A stretch of DNA of 64,000 nt from positions 124,001 through 188,000 of the forward strand of contig NZ_SSSQ01000001.1 of NCBI RefSeq assembly GCF_009469765.1. The letters are read 5' to 3'. The position numbers were made by a program, and so were the translations under genes. Numbering within the stretch: position 1 is the first letter of the stretch; each line of letters begins with the position of its first letter. The DNA is from Dechloromonas hortensis (lineage in GTDB: Bacteria > Pseudomonadota > Gammaproteobacteria > Burkholderiales > Rhodocyclaceae). The notes beneath the pieces are model-generated. The model was not told where the DNA came from. It worked only from the letters and a program-made list of their open reading frames with translations, and made no database searches. This document shows positions 37,958 to 45,417 of this stretch, one piece after another.

Positions 37958-38995
37958 ATGACGAAAACTACAACGACCCGGGTCCGCAAACCCGATGTTT
38001 GCCAGCCGACCGGCTCGGCAGAATTAGCCATGCTGGATGTCTATATGCCGATGATGAAATCATCGGCCATCATCTCGGCCGGGCGTTTGGGGCTGTTTGA
38101 AGCCTTGGCGCAAGGCCCGCTTTCCGTCGCCCAACTGGCGGCAAAGATTGAGTCCAGCGTCAAAGGCACGGCGACGCTGGCCGACTTCCTAATCGCCCTC
38201 GGCTACCTGGAAAGACAGGACGGGCTTTTGGCGAATACGGCAAGCACGCAACGCTGGTTTACCAGTCTCGGCCAGGTGGATTACACGCCGGGCCTGTTAT
38301 GGACGCACGAAGCATGGCCGATGATGGGCGGTCTGGCCGAAGCGGTACGTAGCGGCCACCCCGAGAAAACCCTTTGGGATGCCATGGTCGAACACTCCCA
38401 TCTGGGTGAATTGTTTTCGTCGTACATGGCCGCTTTTGCCTCGGATCTCGGGCCGGACCTGCTCAAGCACGTCCCGGTTTCCGCGGAACAGCATCGACTG
38501 CTCGACCTGGGCGGCTCGCATGGCTTGCACGCAATCCGCTTTTGCCGGCACTACCCCATGCTCAGCGCGGCCATCGTCGACCTGCCCAGTGCCTTGACGG
38601 AGACCGGAACAACCATTGCGAACGAGGGGCTGGCCGAGCGTATCCGCCTGATTCCCGGCGATCTGCAGGAGCAGGATTGGGGCAACGAACATGACCTGGT
38701 GTTTTATCTTTCGGTCGCCCACAACCATACGGCAGAAGAGAATCGCCAGATCATCGAGCGTATCGGCAACTCCCTCGACCGTGGTGGCTTGCTGGTCATT
38801 CATGAGTACCTGGCCGAATCGCCGCTCGATGCACTGGATGCCGCATTCCGCCTGACCTTGCTGGTGGAAACCGGCACCCAGACCTACCGTTACGAAGACT
38901 ATGGCAATTGGCTGACGGCAGCGGGTTTCAAGTCGATCGAGCGGATTGACCTCGATCCTCGCGAAAAAGGCTCATTGATACTGGCCCGGCGCTAA
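37958..38995 (+). CDS. O-methyltransferase-like protein with winged-helix dimerisation domain
   Basis: 345-residue SAM methyltransferase of the acetylserotonin/caffeate OMT type. The N-terminal half is a winged-helix dimerisation domain (SAIISAGRLGLFEALAQGPLSVAQLA). The SAM site is LLDLGGSHGLHAIRF, with VDLPSAL further on, and the catalytic His position falls in SVAHNHTAEEN. ATG at 37958 is chosen over an open frame from 37850. It lies 140 bases after ovoA in the same direction, and a terminator follows. Substrate unknown; a role in the ovothiol locus is possible but only positional. Confidence 0.82.
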   Translation: MTKTTTTRVRKPDVCQPTGSAELAMLDVYMPMMKSSAIISAGRLGLFEALAQGPLSVAQLAAKIESSVKGTATLADFLIALGYLERQDGLLANTASTQRWFTSLGQVDYTPGLLWTHEAWPMMGGLAEAVRSGHPEKTLWDAMVEHSHLGELFSSYMAAFASDLGPDLLKHVPVSAEQHRLLDLGGSHGLHAIRFCRHYPMLSAAIVDLPSALTETGTTIANEGLAERIRLIPGDLQEQDWGNEHDLVFYLSVAHNHTAEENRQIIERIGNSLDRGGLLVIHEYLAESPLDALDAAFRLTLLVETGTQTYRYEDYGNWLTAAGFKSIERIDLDPREKGSLILARR

Positions 38996-39003
38996 GGTCA
39001 AAA

Positions 39004-39030
39004 AAGGGTAACCAACGGCTACCCTTTCTC
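39004..39030 (+). terminator. Terminator after the O-methyltransferase gene
   Basis: Arms AAAGGGTA (39004-39011) and TACCCTTT (39021-39028), 9-base loop, then CTCT. The weak U-tract partly overlaps the stem. It starts 9 bases after the stop codon. Confidence 0.6.
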
Positions 39031-39069
39031 TACTCGGCAACGGCCGAAAATCGACCGGTTGCCGACGGT

Positions 39070-39098
39070 CAGGCCAACCGGCAGCGGAGGTTGGCCTG
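39070..39098. other. Inverted repeat downstream of the ycaO-like gene
   Basis: Arms CAGGCCAACC (39070-39079) and GGTTGGCCTG (39089-39098) with a 9-base loop make a perfect 10-bp stem. No T-run follows on either strand. Its place 42 bases past the minus-strand stop suggests a 3' end structure for that gene. Confidence 0.55.
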
Positions 39099-39139
39099 GC
39101 ACCCAACTCCTGCGGTTGACCCAGCCATGACTGGCAAAT

Positions 39140-41344
39140 CTAACTGGATAAAGCCGCCACCTTGGCCCGCGCCCTGTGCAGTTTTTGGTAGCTGTCGATC
39201 AGGCGCTGGTGGCGGTCGAGCCCTTCCAGTTTCATACTCGTTGGCGTCAGCCCGAAGAAGCGTACGCTGCCCTCCACTGAGCCGAGCACCGCATCCATCC
39301 GCGGATCGCCATACATGCGGCGGAAGTTGGCCTCGTAGTCGGCGAGATCCAGCTCGTCGTCGAGCAGCACTTCCAGCACCACGTTGAGCGCCTGGTAGAA
39401 CAGGCCGCGCTCGACGGTGTTTTCGTTGTACTGCAGGTAGGCCTCGACCTGTTCCTTGGCGGCCGCGAAGTCCTGCAGCGCAAGGTTGATCAGCAGCTTC
39501 AACTCCAGAATCGTCAGCTGGCCCCAATCCGTGTTCTCGTCGAACTCGACGCCGATTAGCGTGATGATGTCGGTGTAGTCGTCGAGTTCGCTGTCTTCCA
39601 GGCGCTCCAGCAAGGCTTCCAGACCGGCGTCGTCGAGGCGGTGCAAGTTCAGGATGTCGGCGCGGAAGGCCAGCGCCTTGTTGGTGTTGTCCCAGATCAG
39701 GTCGTCGATCGGGTAGATTTCCGAATAACCCGGCACCAGGATGCGGCAGGCGGTGGCGCCAAGCTGGTCGTAAACCGCCATGTACACTTCCTTGCCCATC
39801 TCTTCGAGGATGCCGAACAGCGTTGCGGCTTCGTCGGCATTGGAGTTTTCGCCCTCGCCCGAGAAATCCCACTCAACGAATTCGTAATCCGCCTTGGCGC
39901 TGAAAAAGCGCCACGACACGACGCCGCTCGAATCGATGAAGTGCTCGACAAAATTGTTCGGCTCGGTGACGGCGTTGCTCTCGAAGGTCGGCCGCGGCAG
40001 GTCGTTGAGGCCTTCGAAACTGCGCCCCTGCAACAACTCGGTCAGACTGCGTTCGAGCGCCACTTCCAGGCTGGGGTGCGCGCCGAAGGAGGCGAACACG
40101 CCGCCGGTACGCGGGTTCATCAGGGTCACGCACATCACCGGGAATTCGCCACCCAGCGACGCATCCTTGACCAGCACCGGGAAGCCCTGGTTTTCCAGTT
40201 CGGCGATGCCGGCGACGATACCGGGGTATTTCGCCAGCACCTCGGCCGGCACATCGGGCAGCGCGATTTCGCCTTCGAGGATTTCGCGTTTCACGGCACG
40301 CTCGAAGATTTCCGACAGGCACTGCACCTGCGCCTCGGCCAGCGTATTGCCGGCGCTCATGCCATTGCTGAGGAAGAGGTTGTCGATCAGGTTGGTCGGG
40401 AAATACACCGTCTCGCCGTCCGACTGGCGCACGTAGGGCAGCGCGCAGACGCCGCGCTCGGTATTGCCGGAATTGGTGTCGTAGAGATGCGAGCCGCGCA
40501 GTTCGCCATCCGGGTTGTAGATTTCCAGCGTGTAGTCGTCGAGCAGGCCCTTGGGCAGCGCATCCTTCTTGCCGGGCTTGAACCAGCGCTCTTCCGGGTA
40601 ATGTACGAAGGCCGCGTTGGCAATCTCCGGGCCCCAGTAATTGTCGTTGTAGAAGTGATTGCAATTGGCCCGCTCGATGAACTCGCCCAGCGCCGAGGCC
40701 AGCGCACTTTCCTTGGTCGCCCCCTTGCCGTTGGTGAAGCACATCGGCGAATGCGCATCGCGGATATGCAGCGACCAGACGTTGGGCACCAGGTTGCGCC
40801 AGGAGGCGATCTCGATCTTCATGCCCAAGCCGGCGAGAATGCCGGACATGTTGGCGATGGTCTGCTCGAGCGGCAGATCCTTGCCGGCGATATAGGTGCT
40901 CGCCTCCGAATCCGGATTGAGCGTCAGCAAGGCCTGCGCGTCGGCATCGAGATTCTCGACCTCCTCAATCACGAACTCCGGCCCGGTCTGCACCACCTTC
41001 TTGACGGTACACCGCTCGATGGAACGCAAAATGCCCTGCCGGTCCTTGGCGGAGATGTCCGCCGGCAACTCGACCTGGATCTTGAAAATCTGCTGGTAGC
41101 GGTTTTCCGGATCGACGATGTTGTTCTGCGACAGGCGGATGTGCTCGGTCGGAATGTTGCGCGTGTCGCAGTACAACTTCACGAAGTAGGCCGCACACAA
41201 GGCCGACGAAGCCAGGAAGTAATCGAACGGCCCCGGCGCCGAGCCGTCGCCCTTGTAGCGGATGGGCTGATCGGCGATGACCGTGAAGTCGTCGAACTTG
41301 GCCTCGAGACGAAGCTTGTCGAGAAAATTGACCTTGATTTCCAT
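39140..41344 (-). CDS. OsmC domain-YcaO domain fusion protein
   Basis: 734 residues. Residues 1-140 are an OsmC fold (DYFLASSALCAAYF with one Cys, SIERCTVKKVV with the second Cys). Residues about 170-570 are a YcaO domain: FTNGKGATKESALASALGEFIERA holds the ATP/Mg-binding Glu residues, followed by SNGMSAGNTLAEAQVQCLSEIFERAVKREI. The last ~130 residues are helical and TPR-like. E. coli YcaO (586 residues) lacks the OsmC part and is implicated in RimO-dependent methylthiolation of ribosomal protein S12. No precursor peptide, dehydrogenase or RimO gene is adjacent. It is a single gene. Confidence 0.88.
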   Translation of the reverse strand: MEIKVNFLDKLRLEAKFDDFTVIADQPIRYKGDGSAPGPFDYFLASSALCAAYFVKLYCDTRNIPTEHIRLSQNNIVDPENRYQQIFKIQVELPADISAKDRQGILRSIERCTVKKVVQTGPEFVIEEVENLDADAQALLTLNPDSEASTYIAGKDLPLEQTIANMSGILAGLGMKIEIASWRNLVPNVWSLHIRDAHSPMCFTNGKGATKESALASALGEFIERANCNHFYNDNYWGPEIANAAFVHYPEERWFKPGKKDALPKGLLDDYTLEIYNPDGELRGSHLYDTNSGNTERGVCALPYVRQSDGETVYFPTNLIDNLFLSNGMSAGNTLAEAQVQCLSEIFERAVKREILEGEIALPDVPAEVLAKYPGIVAGIAELENQGFPVLVKDASLGGEFPVMCVTLMNPRTGGVFASFGAHPSLEVALERSLTELLQGRSFEGLNDLPRPTFESNAVTEPNNFVEHFIDSSGVVSWRFFSAKADYEFVEWDFSGEGENSNADEAATLFGILEEMGKEVYMAVYDQLGATACRILVPGYSEIYPIDDLIWDNTNKALAFRADILNLHRLDDAGLEALLERLEDSELDDYTDIITLIGVEFDENTDWGQLTILELKLLINLALQDFAAAKEQVEAYLQYNENTVERGLFYQALNVVLEVLLDDELDLADYEANFRRMYGDPRMDAVLGSVEGSVRFFGLTPTSMKLEGLDRHQRLIDSYQKLHRARAKVAALSS

Positions 41345-41613
41345 GCGGGAATTCCAGAAAAGGCGTGAAAAAACGAATTGGCCGCCATTATCCGGGTTTC
41401 CTGGGGGAAAACCGGGCTTCTCGGCAGTTCAAGGCGCCGGGCGGCAGGCTCGCCAACTTCGCTTGCAACACTGTCGCGCAGACCTTCACCTGTCCGCCCG
41501 GCAAGCTCTTGTAAAGCCAACTCAGAAGGGGCGCTTGTCGTTCGCTCCAAAGTCAGCCATGGGCGCGAAGCAATAATGAAGGAGGGATGCGCCTCCGTCT
41601 CCAGATCGTTCCA

Positions 41614-42789
41614 TTAGGCCGGGATCAAGCGCAGCAAGGTGATTTCGGACGGCGCACCGAAGCGTTTGGGCGGCCCCCAGTAGCCGGTGCCTCGACTGGT
41701 GTAGACCGTCAGCCGACCGAGCCGGCGCAAGCCCGCGGTAAAGGGCTGCTGCAACGGCACGAAGTGGTTCCACGGCCAGAATTGGCCGCCATGGGTATGG
41801 CCCGAAAGCTGAAGGTCGAAGCCTGCTGCCTCGGCAGCGCTCGCCGAACGCGGCTGGTGAGCGAGGAGAATGCGTAGCAGATCGGGTGGGCTGCCGGCCA
41901 GTGCGGCATCCGGATCGCTGGCCTGCGCCGTATCGAAGGCAGCGGCCGAATAATCGCTTACCCCAGCCAATACGAAGCGGTCGCCACGGTGGGCGATGAC
42001 GACGTGACGGTTGTCCAAGCCGCGCAGTCCAATACGCTCGAACTCGCGCATCCAGGATGTAGCACCAGAGTAAAACTCGTGGTTACCGGTCACCACATAA
42101 CTACCATACCGGCTGCGCAGGCTGCCAAGCGGCGCGGTGTGGGGATGCAACTGCTCAACGCTGCCGTCGACCACGTCGCCGGTAATGGCGACCAGATCAG
42201 CATCAAGCTGGTTGACTCGGTCAACAATGGCCTGAACGTATTCACGCTTGATTGTCGGCCCGACATGGATGTCACTGAGCTGAACGATGGTGAATCCCTC
42301 AAGATCCCTCGGCAGCCTGGCCAGCGGGATATCCACTTTGACAACGCGAGCCACTCGCCGTGCATTGACGTAGCCAACCAGCGTAAACAGGCTAGCCAGC
42401 ACAGGAACGGCAATAGCTGTTGACTGGGTCAGCAACGGCCCGTCGGCAAGCAGAAGAACAAGGTCGCGTAGCACGGTCAACACCAGCACTGAGGAAAACA
42501 GCCCCATCGCCATTCCTCCCAGCCAGCTCAACTGGTCGGCCAGCGCCTGACGGACCACCACGAAGCGAGCCAGCAAGCCGAGCGGCACCAGGCAGCACGA
42601 AATCACCAACCCAGCGATCGCCAACGACAGACCGGCAATGTCGAGATTTAGAGCTGGCAGCAGGCGCCAGCCAATATAGGCATGCAGGCCGCCGATGATC
42701 GGCAGAATGCGCCAGAGAGCTCGGCGCAAGCGGCCCGGAAAAGCCTGATGGCTGGGCGAAGGTTGTTGTACGGCTTGGGTCATCGACAT
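41614..42789 (-). CDS. Membrane-anchored metallophosphoesterase
   Basis: 391 residues. Four transmembrane helices occupy about residues 20-145 (WRILPIIGGLHAYIGWRL through LASLFTLVGYV), then a calcineurin-like phosphoesterase with the full metal set: LSDIHVGPT, GDVVDGS, GNHEFY, LLAHQP and SGHTHGGQFWPW. This layout resembles E. coli YaeI/Bacillus YkuE, whose members include lipid-linked phosphodiesterases. ATG at 42789 (or 42783) is preferred to the open frame from 42846. No operon partner. Confidence 0.87.
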   Translation of the reverse strand: MSMTQAVQQPSPSHQAFPGRLRRALWRILPIIGGLHAYIGWRLLPALNLDIAGLSLAIAGLVISCCLVPLGLLARFVVVRQALADQLSWLGGMAMGLFSSVLVLTVLRDLVLLLADGPLLTQSTAIAVPVLASLFTLVGYVNARRVARVVKVDIPLARLPRDLEGFTIVQLSDIHVGPTIKREYVQAIVDRVNQLDADLVAITGDVVDGSVEQLHPHTAPLGSLRSRYGSYVVTGNHEFYSGATSWMREFERIGLRGLDNRHVVIAHRGDRFVLAGVSDYSAAAFDTAQASDPDAALAGSPPDLLRILLAHQPRSASAAEAAGFDLQLSGHTHGGQFWPWNHFVPLQQPFTAGLRRLGRLTVYTSRGTGYWGPPKRFGAPSEITLLRLIPA

Positions 42790-43064
42790 TTGGGTAGGTT
42801 TCGCTTTTGTATTGTGCCGGCCGGGCCGGTGCGAATGCACCGCCAAGTCAGGAGAGGAGTGGATTCTGAAGGGATATCCAAGGGGGCAGCGGCAAAATCC
42901 AACCGCCTCGCCCCGACTGCAACGGGTATAACAGCTTGCGTCGCTCAGGCACTGCCGGCAGGCCTGTCAGCCACTCAGCCTGCATTCTGCGATTCGTCGG
43001 TATTGCTTGAAGAACAACAGTTGCTCCATCGGATTGCCTTCAATCGGCAACGCGATAATCCGAC

Positions 43065-43367
43065 TCAGCTACCAGACGACGGACTGATTTTTTCTGCCGC
43101 CTTCTCCAAGGCATGACCAGTTGCTTCGGCACCACGCCTAATTCCTCGGCCCGTAGCGGATAGCCCGACTTCAATACCATGACGGGTCGCCTCCGCTCCG
43201 CGCTTGATTCCGTTTCCAGCCGCCTCGACGCCACGCTTAATACCGTGAGCAGTCGCCTCTGCACCGCGTTCGAGCGCTGATTCAGTTTTATTGATGATGC
43301 TATCGTCGGCGAGCGCAACACCAATCAGGCAGAGGCAACTGGCAACGGCAGCAAATGAACGCTTCAT
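43065..43367 (-). CDS. Exported protein of 11-residue repeats
   Basis: 100-residue protein with a signal peptide (residues 1-21, cleaved near ALA-DD), followed by five consecutive 11-residue units of the form RGAEATxHGIx, of which the fourth is the most diverged, then a short degenerate unit and a Ser-rich tail. Hydrophobic and charged positions recur every 11 residues, as in LEA proteins, apolipoproteins and synuclein, predicting an amphipathic 11/3 helix that may form on a membrane surface. AGGAG lies 7 bases before ATG 43367. Periplasmic by the signal peptide; function unknown. Confidence 0.72.
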   Translation of the reverse strand: MKRSFAAVASCLCLIGVALADDSIINKTESALERGAEATAHGIKRGVEAAGNGIKRGAEATRHGIEVGLSATGRGIRRGAEATGHALEKAAEKISPSSGS

Positions 43368-43534
43368 GCCCAATCTCCTTTTGTTGATCTCTGTCTAATA
43401 GATATCACCCGAAGCCTTGAAGTTCTGTAGCAACAGGTAACTCATTGTTGCGAAGCGATCGCTTCGGTGTCGGCCTTTGCTGTGCAGTTTCAACCGAACA
43501 TCAGCAATGCTGAAATAGCGCAAGGTCAAAAAGC

Positions 43535-43562
43535 GCAAAGCCCGGCAATTGCCGGGCTTTGC
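43535..43562. terminator. Perfect 28-bp palindrome, terminator-like
   Basis: GCAAAGCCCGGCAA and its exact complement meet without a loop to form a 28-base palindrome; as RNA it would fold with a 4-base loop and a terminal U-containing arm. It lies 168 bases upstream of the repeat-protein gene and is oriented to end nothing nearby on the plus strand, so it may be the remnant terminator of a lost gene. Confidence 0.5.
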
Positions 43563-43575
43563 TTATCTGATGTAA

Positions 43576-43748
43576 GACAGACGTTATTGTTTTCTACCAA
43601 CTGATCGCGATGAATAAAGTCTGTCGGCCCCCCCCCTCGGCAAGCCCCAAATTCTGTGCAACGGAAAATTAGTGGAAGTCCAGCAAAGTCTGTCGGATCA
43701 CCTGAAATATGCAAATAGACATTTCAAGTCGGAAATATAGTCTGTCGG
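43576..43748. repeat. Cluster of CCGACAGAC-type short repeats
   Basis: Four copies of one element: GACAGACGTTATT at 43576-43588 (same orientation as the 53.6-kb copies), AATAAAGTCTGTCGG at 43613-43627, AAAGTCTGTCGG at 43685-43696 and TAGTCTGTCGG at 43738-43748 (all inverted). The first two form an inverted pair. The surrounding 43368-43966 has no convincing gene. The same element occurs as a tandem pair at 53614-53653, beyond the efflux genes. Confidence 0.7.
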
Positions 43749-43813
43749 GGCCAGATATAGCCTAGCTTCGAGCGTCCACTCGTAGACCTAAGCGGCCGGT
43801 AGCGACCTCAATG

Positions 43814-43844
43814 AAAAAAGGCCGGTTCTAAGTACAGACCGGCC
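43814..43844 (-). terminator. Terminator of the AraC-family gene
   Basis: GGCCGGT (43820-43826) and ACCGGCC (43838-43844) form a 7-bp stem; read on the minus strand a run of six T follows (plus-strand A at 43814-43819). It lies about 120 bases after the AraC-family stop. Confidence 0.75.
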
Positions 43845-43966
43845 ATTGTCATTCTGAGACGGTGAGAGCTTATTGATCCTACGTTCGATCTCAACAAAAG
43901 GCAGCTTCGGAAAAGTCGCATGACGCATTCAGTGCCATGTCGGTTTCCCCAGAAGCCGCCATAGAT

Positions 43967-44836
43967 CTACGACTTCAATGGCAAGTAGATATCGGTCTCC
44001 AACTCATGCTCTGGTGTTTCCGGCATCAAGTTGAGGTAATGGAAATAGAGCGGAAAATCGCGTAACTCCTCACCACTTTCCGGTAGCCAGTTGCGGTAGA
44101 GGGGGTAAATGCTTTCGCCGATTCTGACATGGGAGCCGTAATGCCGCACCCGCGCGCAACGGCCGCCGGGAATGCTTTTCGTGACCACACCCTGTCGGTT
44201 GAGAGGCACTTCGTCGGTTACTTCTCCGCAGATGTCAAAGCGGAATTCGGCCGGCTCGGTTGTGTCCGGATTGTCATAAGCAATACCAAAGCTTCGGCTG
44301 ATTTCTTTAGGCGAAAGGCCGCTTTCCTTACGCCAAGCGATAAATTGTCCGACGGAGTCATTGACTCTTTCGGTTGGGCCGCGATGCTCCATGACGGCAA
44401 TGCGGATAGATTTGAAATCGACGATCTCGACTTGCACGGTTTGTTTCCTTTCCGGGATACGGAAGCGATAGCGCTCATGCCAGGATTCCCAGTCCGGTTG
44501 CCGCCTGAATTCTGATGGCGACTGGCCGAAAGTGTTCCTGAAGGCGCGCGTAAACGATTCCGGGTTTTCGAAGCCAGCGTCTAGGGCGATATCGATAACC
44601 TTGTTCTGGGGGCTGAAGGCGAGCTGATAGCTGGCTTGCCGCAAACGCAACAACTGGATATATCGTCCAACACTGGTACCGACGTATTCGGCGAATTGCC
44701 GATGAAAGTGGAACTTGGAGAAGTTCGCGATCTGGCTAAGGTATTCAGTGCTTAGCGATTCGTCTAGATTGGACTCGATGTAGTCGAGCACCTTCTCGAA
44801 ACGCTTTGCGTAGTTTTTTGCCTGTGTGTCGCTCAT
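43967..44836 (-). CDS. AraC-family regulator with GyrI-like effector domain
   Basis: 289 residues. The N-terminal AraC DNA-binding domain (residues about 10-110) has two helix-turn-helix units (LSTEYLSQIANFSKFHFHRQF and VIDIALDAGFENPESFTRAFRNTFGQSPSEFRR). The C-terminal half is a GyrI/SOUL-like small-molecule domain (VEIVDFKSIRIAVMEHRGPTERV). This is the Rob/MarA-like order that binds drugs or hydrophobic ligands. AAGGAT precedes two adjacent ATGs; the second (44836) has the better spacing. Base composition is visibly more AT-rich than in neighbours, suggesting recent acquisition. Confidence 0.87.
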   Translation of the reverse strand: MSDTQAKNYAKRFEKVLDYIESNLDESLSTEYLSQIANFSKFHFHRQFAEYVGTSVGRYIQLLRLRQASYQLAFSPQNKVIDIALDAGFENPESFTRAFRNTFGQSPSEFRRQPDWESWHERYRFRIPERKQTVQVEIVDFKSIRIAVMEHRGPTERVNDSVGQFIAWRKESGLSPKEISRSFGIAYDNPDTTEPAEFRFDICGEVTDEVPLNRQGVVTKSIPGGRCARVRHYGSHVRIGESIYPLYRNWLPESGEELRDFPLYFHYLNLMPETPEHELETDIYLPLKS

Positions 44837-44839
44837 CAT

Positions 44840-45357
44840 TCATCCTTCGTTCACAGCGCACACTATGCGCGGAACGCGATGGCAATTCCTGACCGCAATT
44901 GCTCAATATGCCAGCAAAGAAATCAATTGGAAGGGAACAATTGCTCAAACTTGCTAAGGATATTCGCTTTCCAATTGCTTGACGATTGCGTTTGGCTCGG
45001 ACCATGCCTGATAGCGGTCGCTTGTAGCTGTGGCCGCTCTCGGGAAAAGCAGATGGCCGGACCCGACCCACAAGAGACATTCACCAACTCGGCAGTTCAG
45101 CGGCCGCTTACTGAGCGGAGCAGTCGCACAGCCCGAAGGCTGACTGCGTACTCATCGGCCAATGCCGCCATTCAGTAGTTGGTCTGTGGCGGTCAGCAAT
45201 TGGCTGGATACCTGCCGGTCAGTGTCAAAGCTTGGTGAGCAGCAGCCTCCATACTCGACTCGGTTCAAAGCGGACGTCAAAAGTCAAAGCTCGGCGAACT
45301 CCACGTAGCAAAGCGCTGATATGCCAGGCCATACTCAGGGAGTAGCGCTGAACCTAG
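44840..45357. other. Gene-free stretch between AraC gene and efflux operon
   Basis: About 520 bases without a credible ORF. The first 150 bases are AT-rich and presumably hold the AraC-gene promoter. The rest is a patchwork with recurrent short strings (CGGTCAGCAATTGG, GCGGACGTCAAAAGTCAAAGCTCGG) that looks like degenerate intergenic repeat or decayed coding sequence. I see no transposase, tRNA or att site. Confidence 0.5.
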
Positions 45358-45402
45358 AAAAAGTGGCGGTACGCCGGCAATCCGCAGCGGGGCCGGCGTA
45401 CC
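45358..45402 (-). terminator. Terminator of the RND adaptor-pump operon
   Basis: An 11-bp perfect stem (GGTACGCCGGC at 45368-45378 with 45392-45402), 13-base loop, then on the minus strand GCCAC and a T-tract (plus-strand A-run 45358-45362). It begins 16 bases after the pump stop codon. Confidence 0.85.
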
Positions 45403-45417
45403 GATTCCTTGTGCTAG

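Noticed and set aside
39000..39139. Short precursor peptide beside the YcaO gene
   Set aside because: The gap holds only a terminator and an inverted repeat; no small ORF with a ribosome-binding site was found.
39641..41368. 575-codon plus-strand open frame
   Set aside because: Antisense to the OsmC-YcaO gene, which has coherent domains over its full length.
43526..43714. 62-codon minus-strand ORF in the repeat cluster
   Set aside because: It runs through the palindrome and the repeats, lacks a Shine-Dalgarno and has no plausible protein features.
43576..43748. CRISPR array from the repeated GTCTGTCGG strings
   Set aside because: Only four short, diverged copies with irregular spacing and mixed orientation; no cas genes.
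44745..45080. 111-codon minus-strand ORF upstream of the AraC gene
   Set aside because: It overlaps the AraC-family start and promoter in another frame, and its translation (GRVRPSAFPESG) resembles the spurious products of repeated intergenic DNA.
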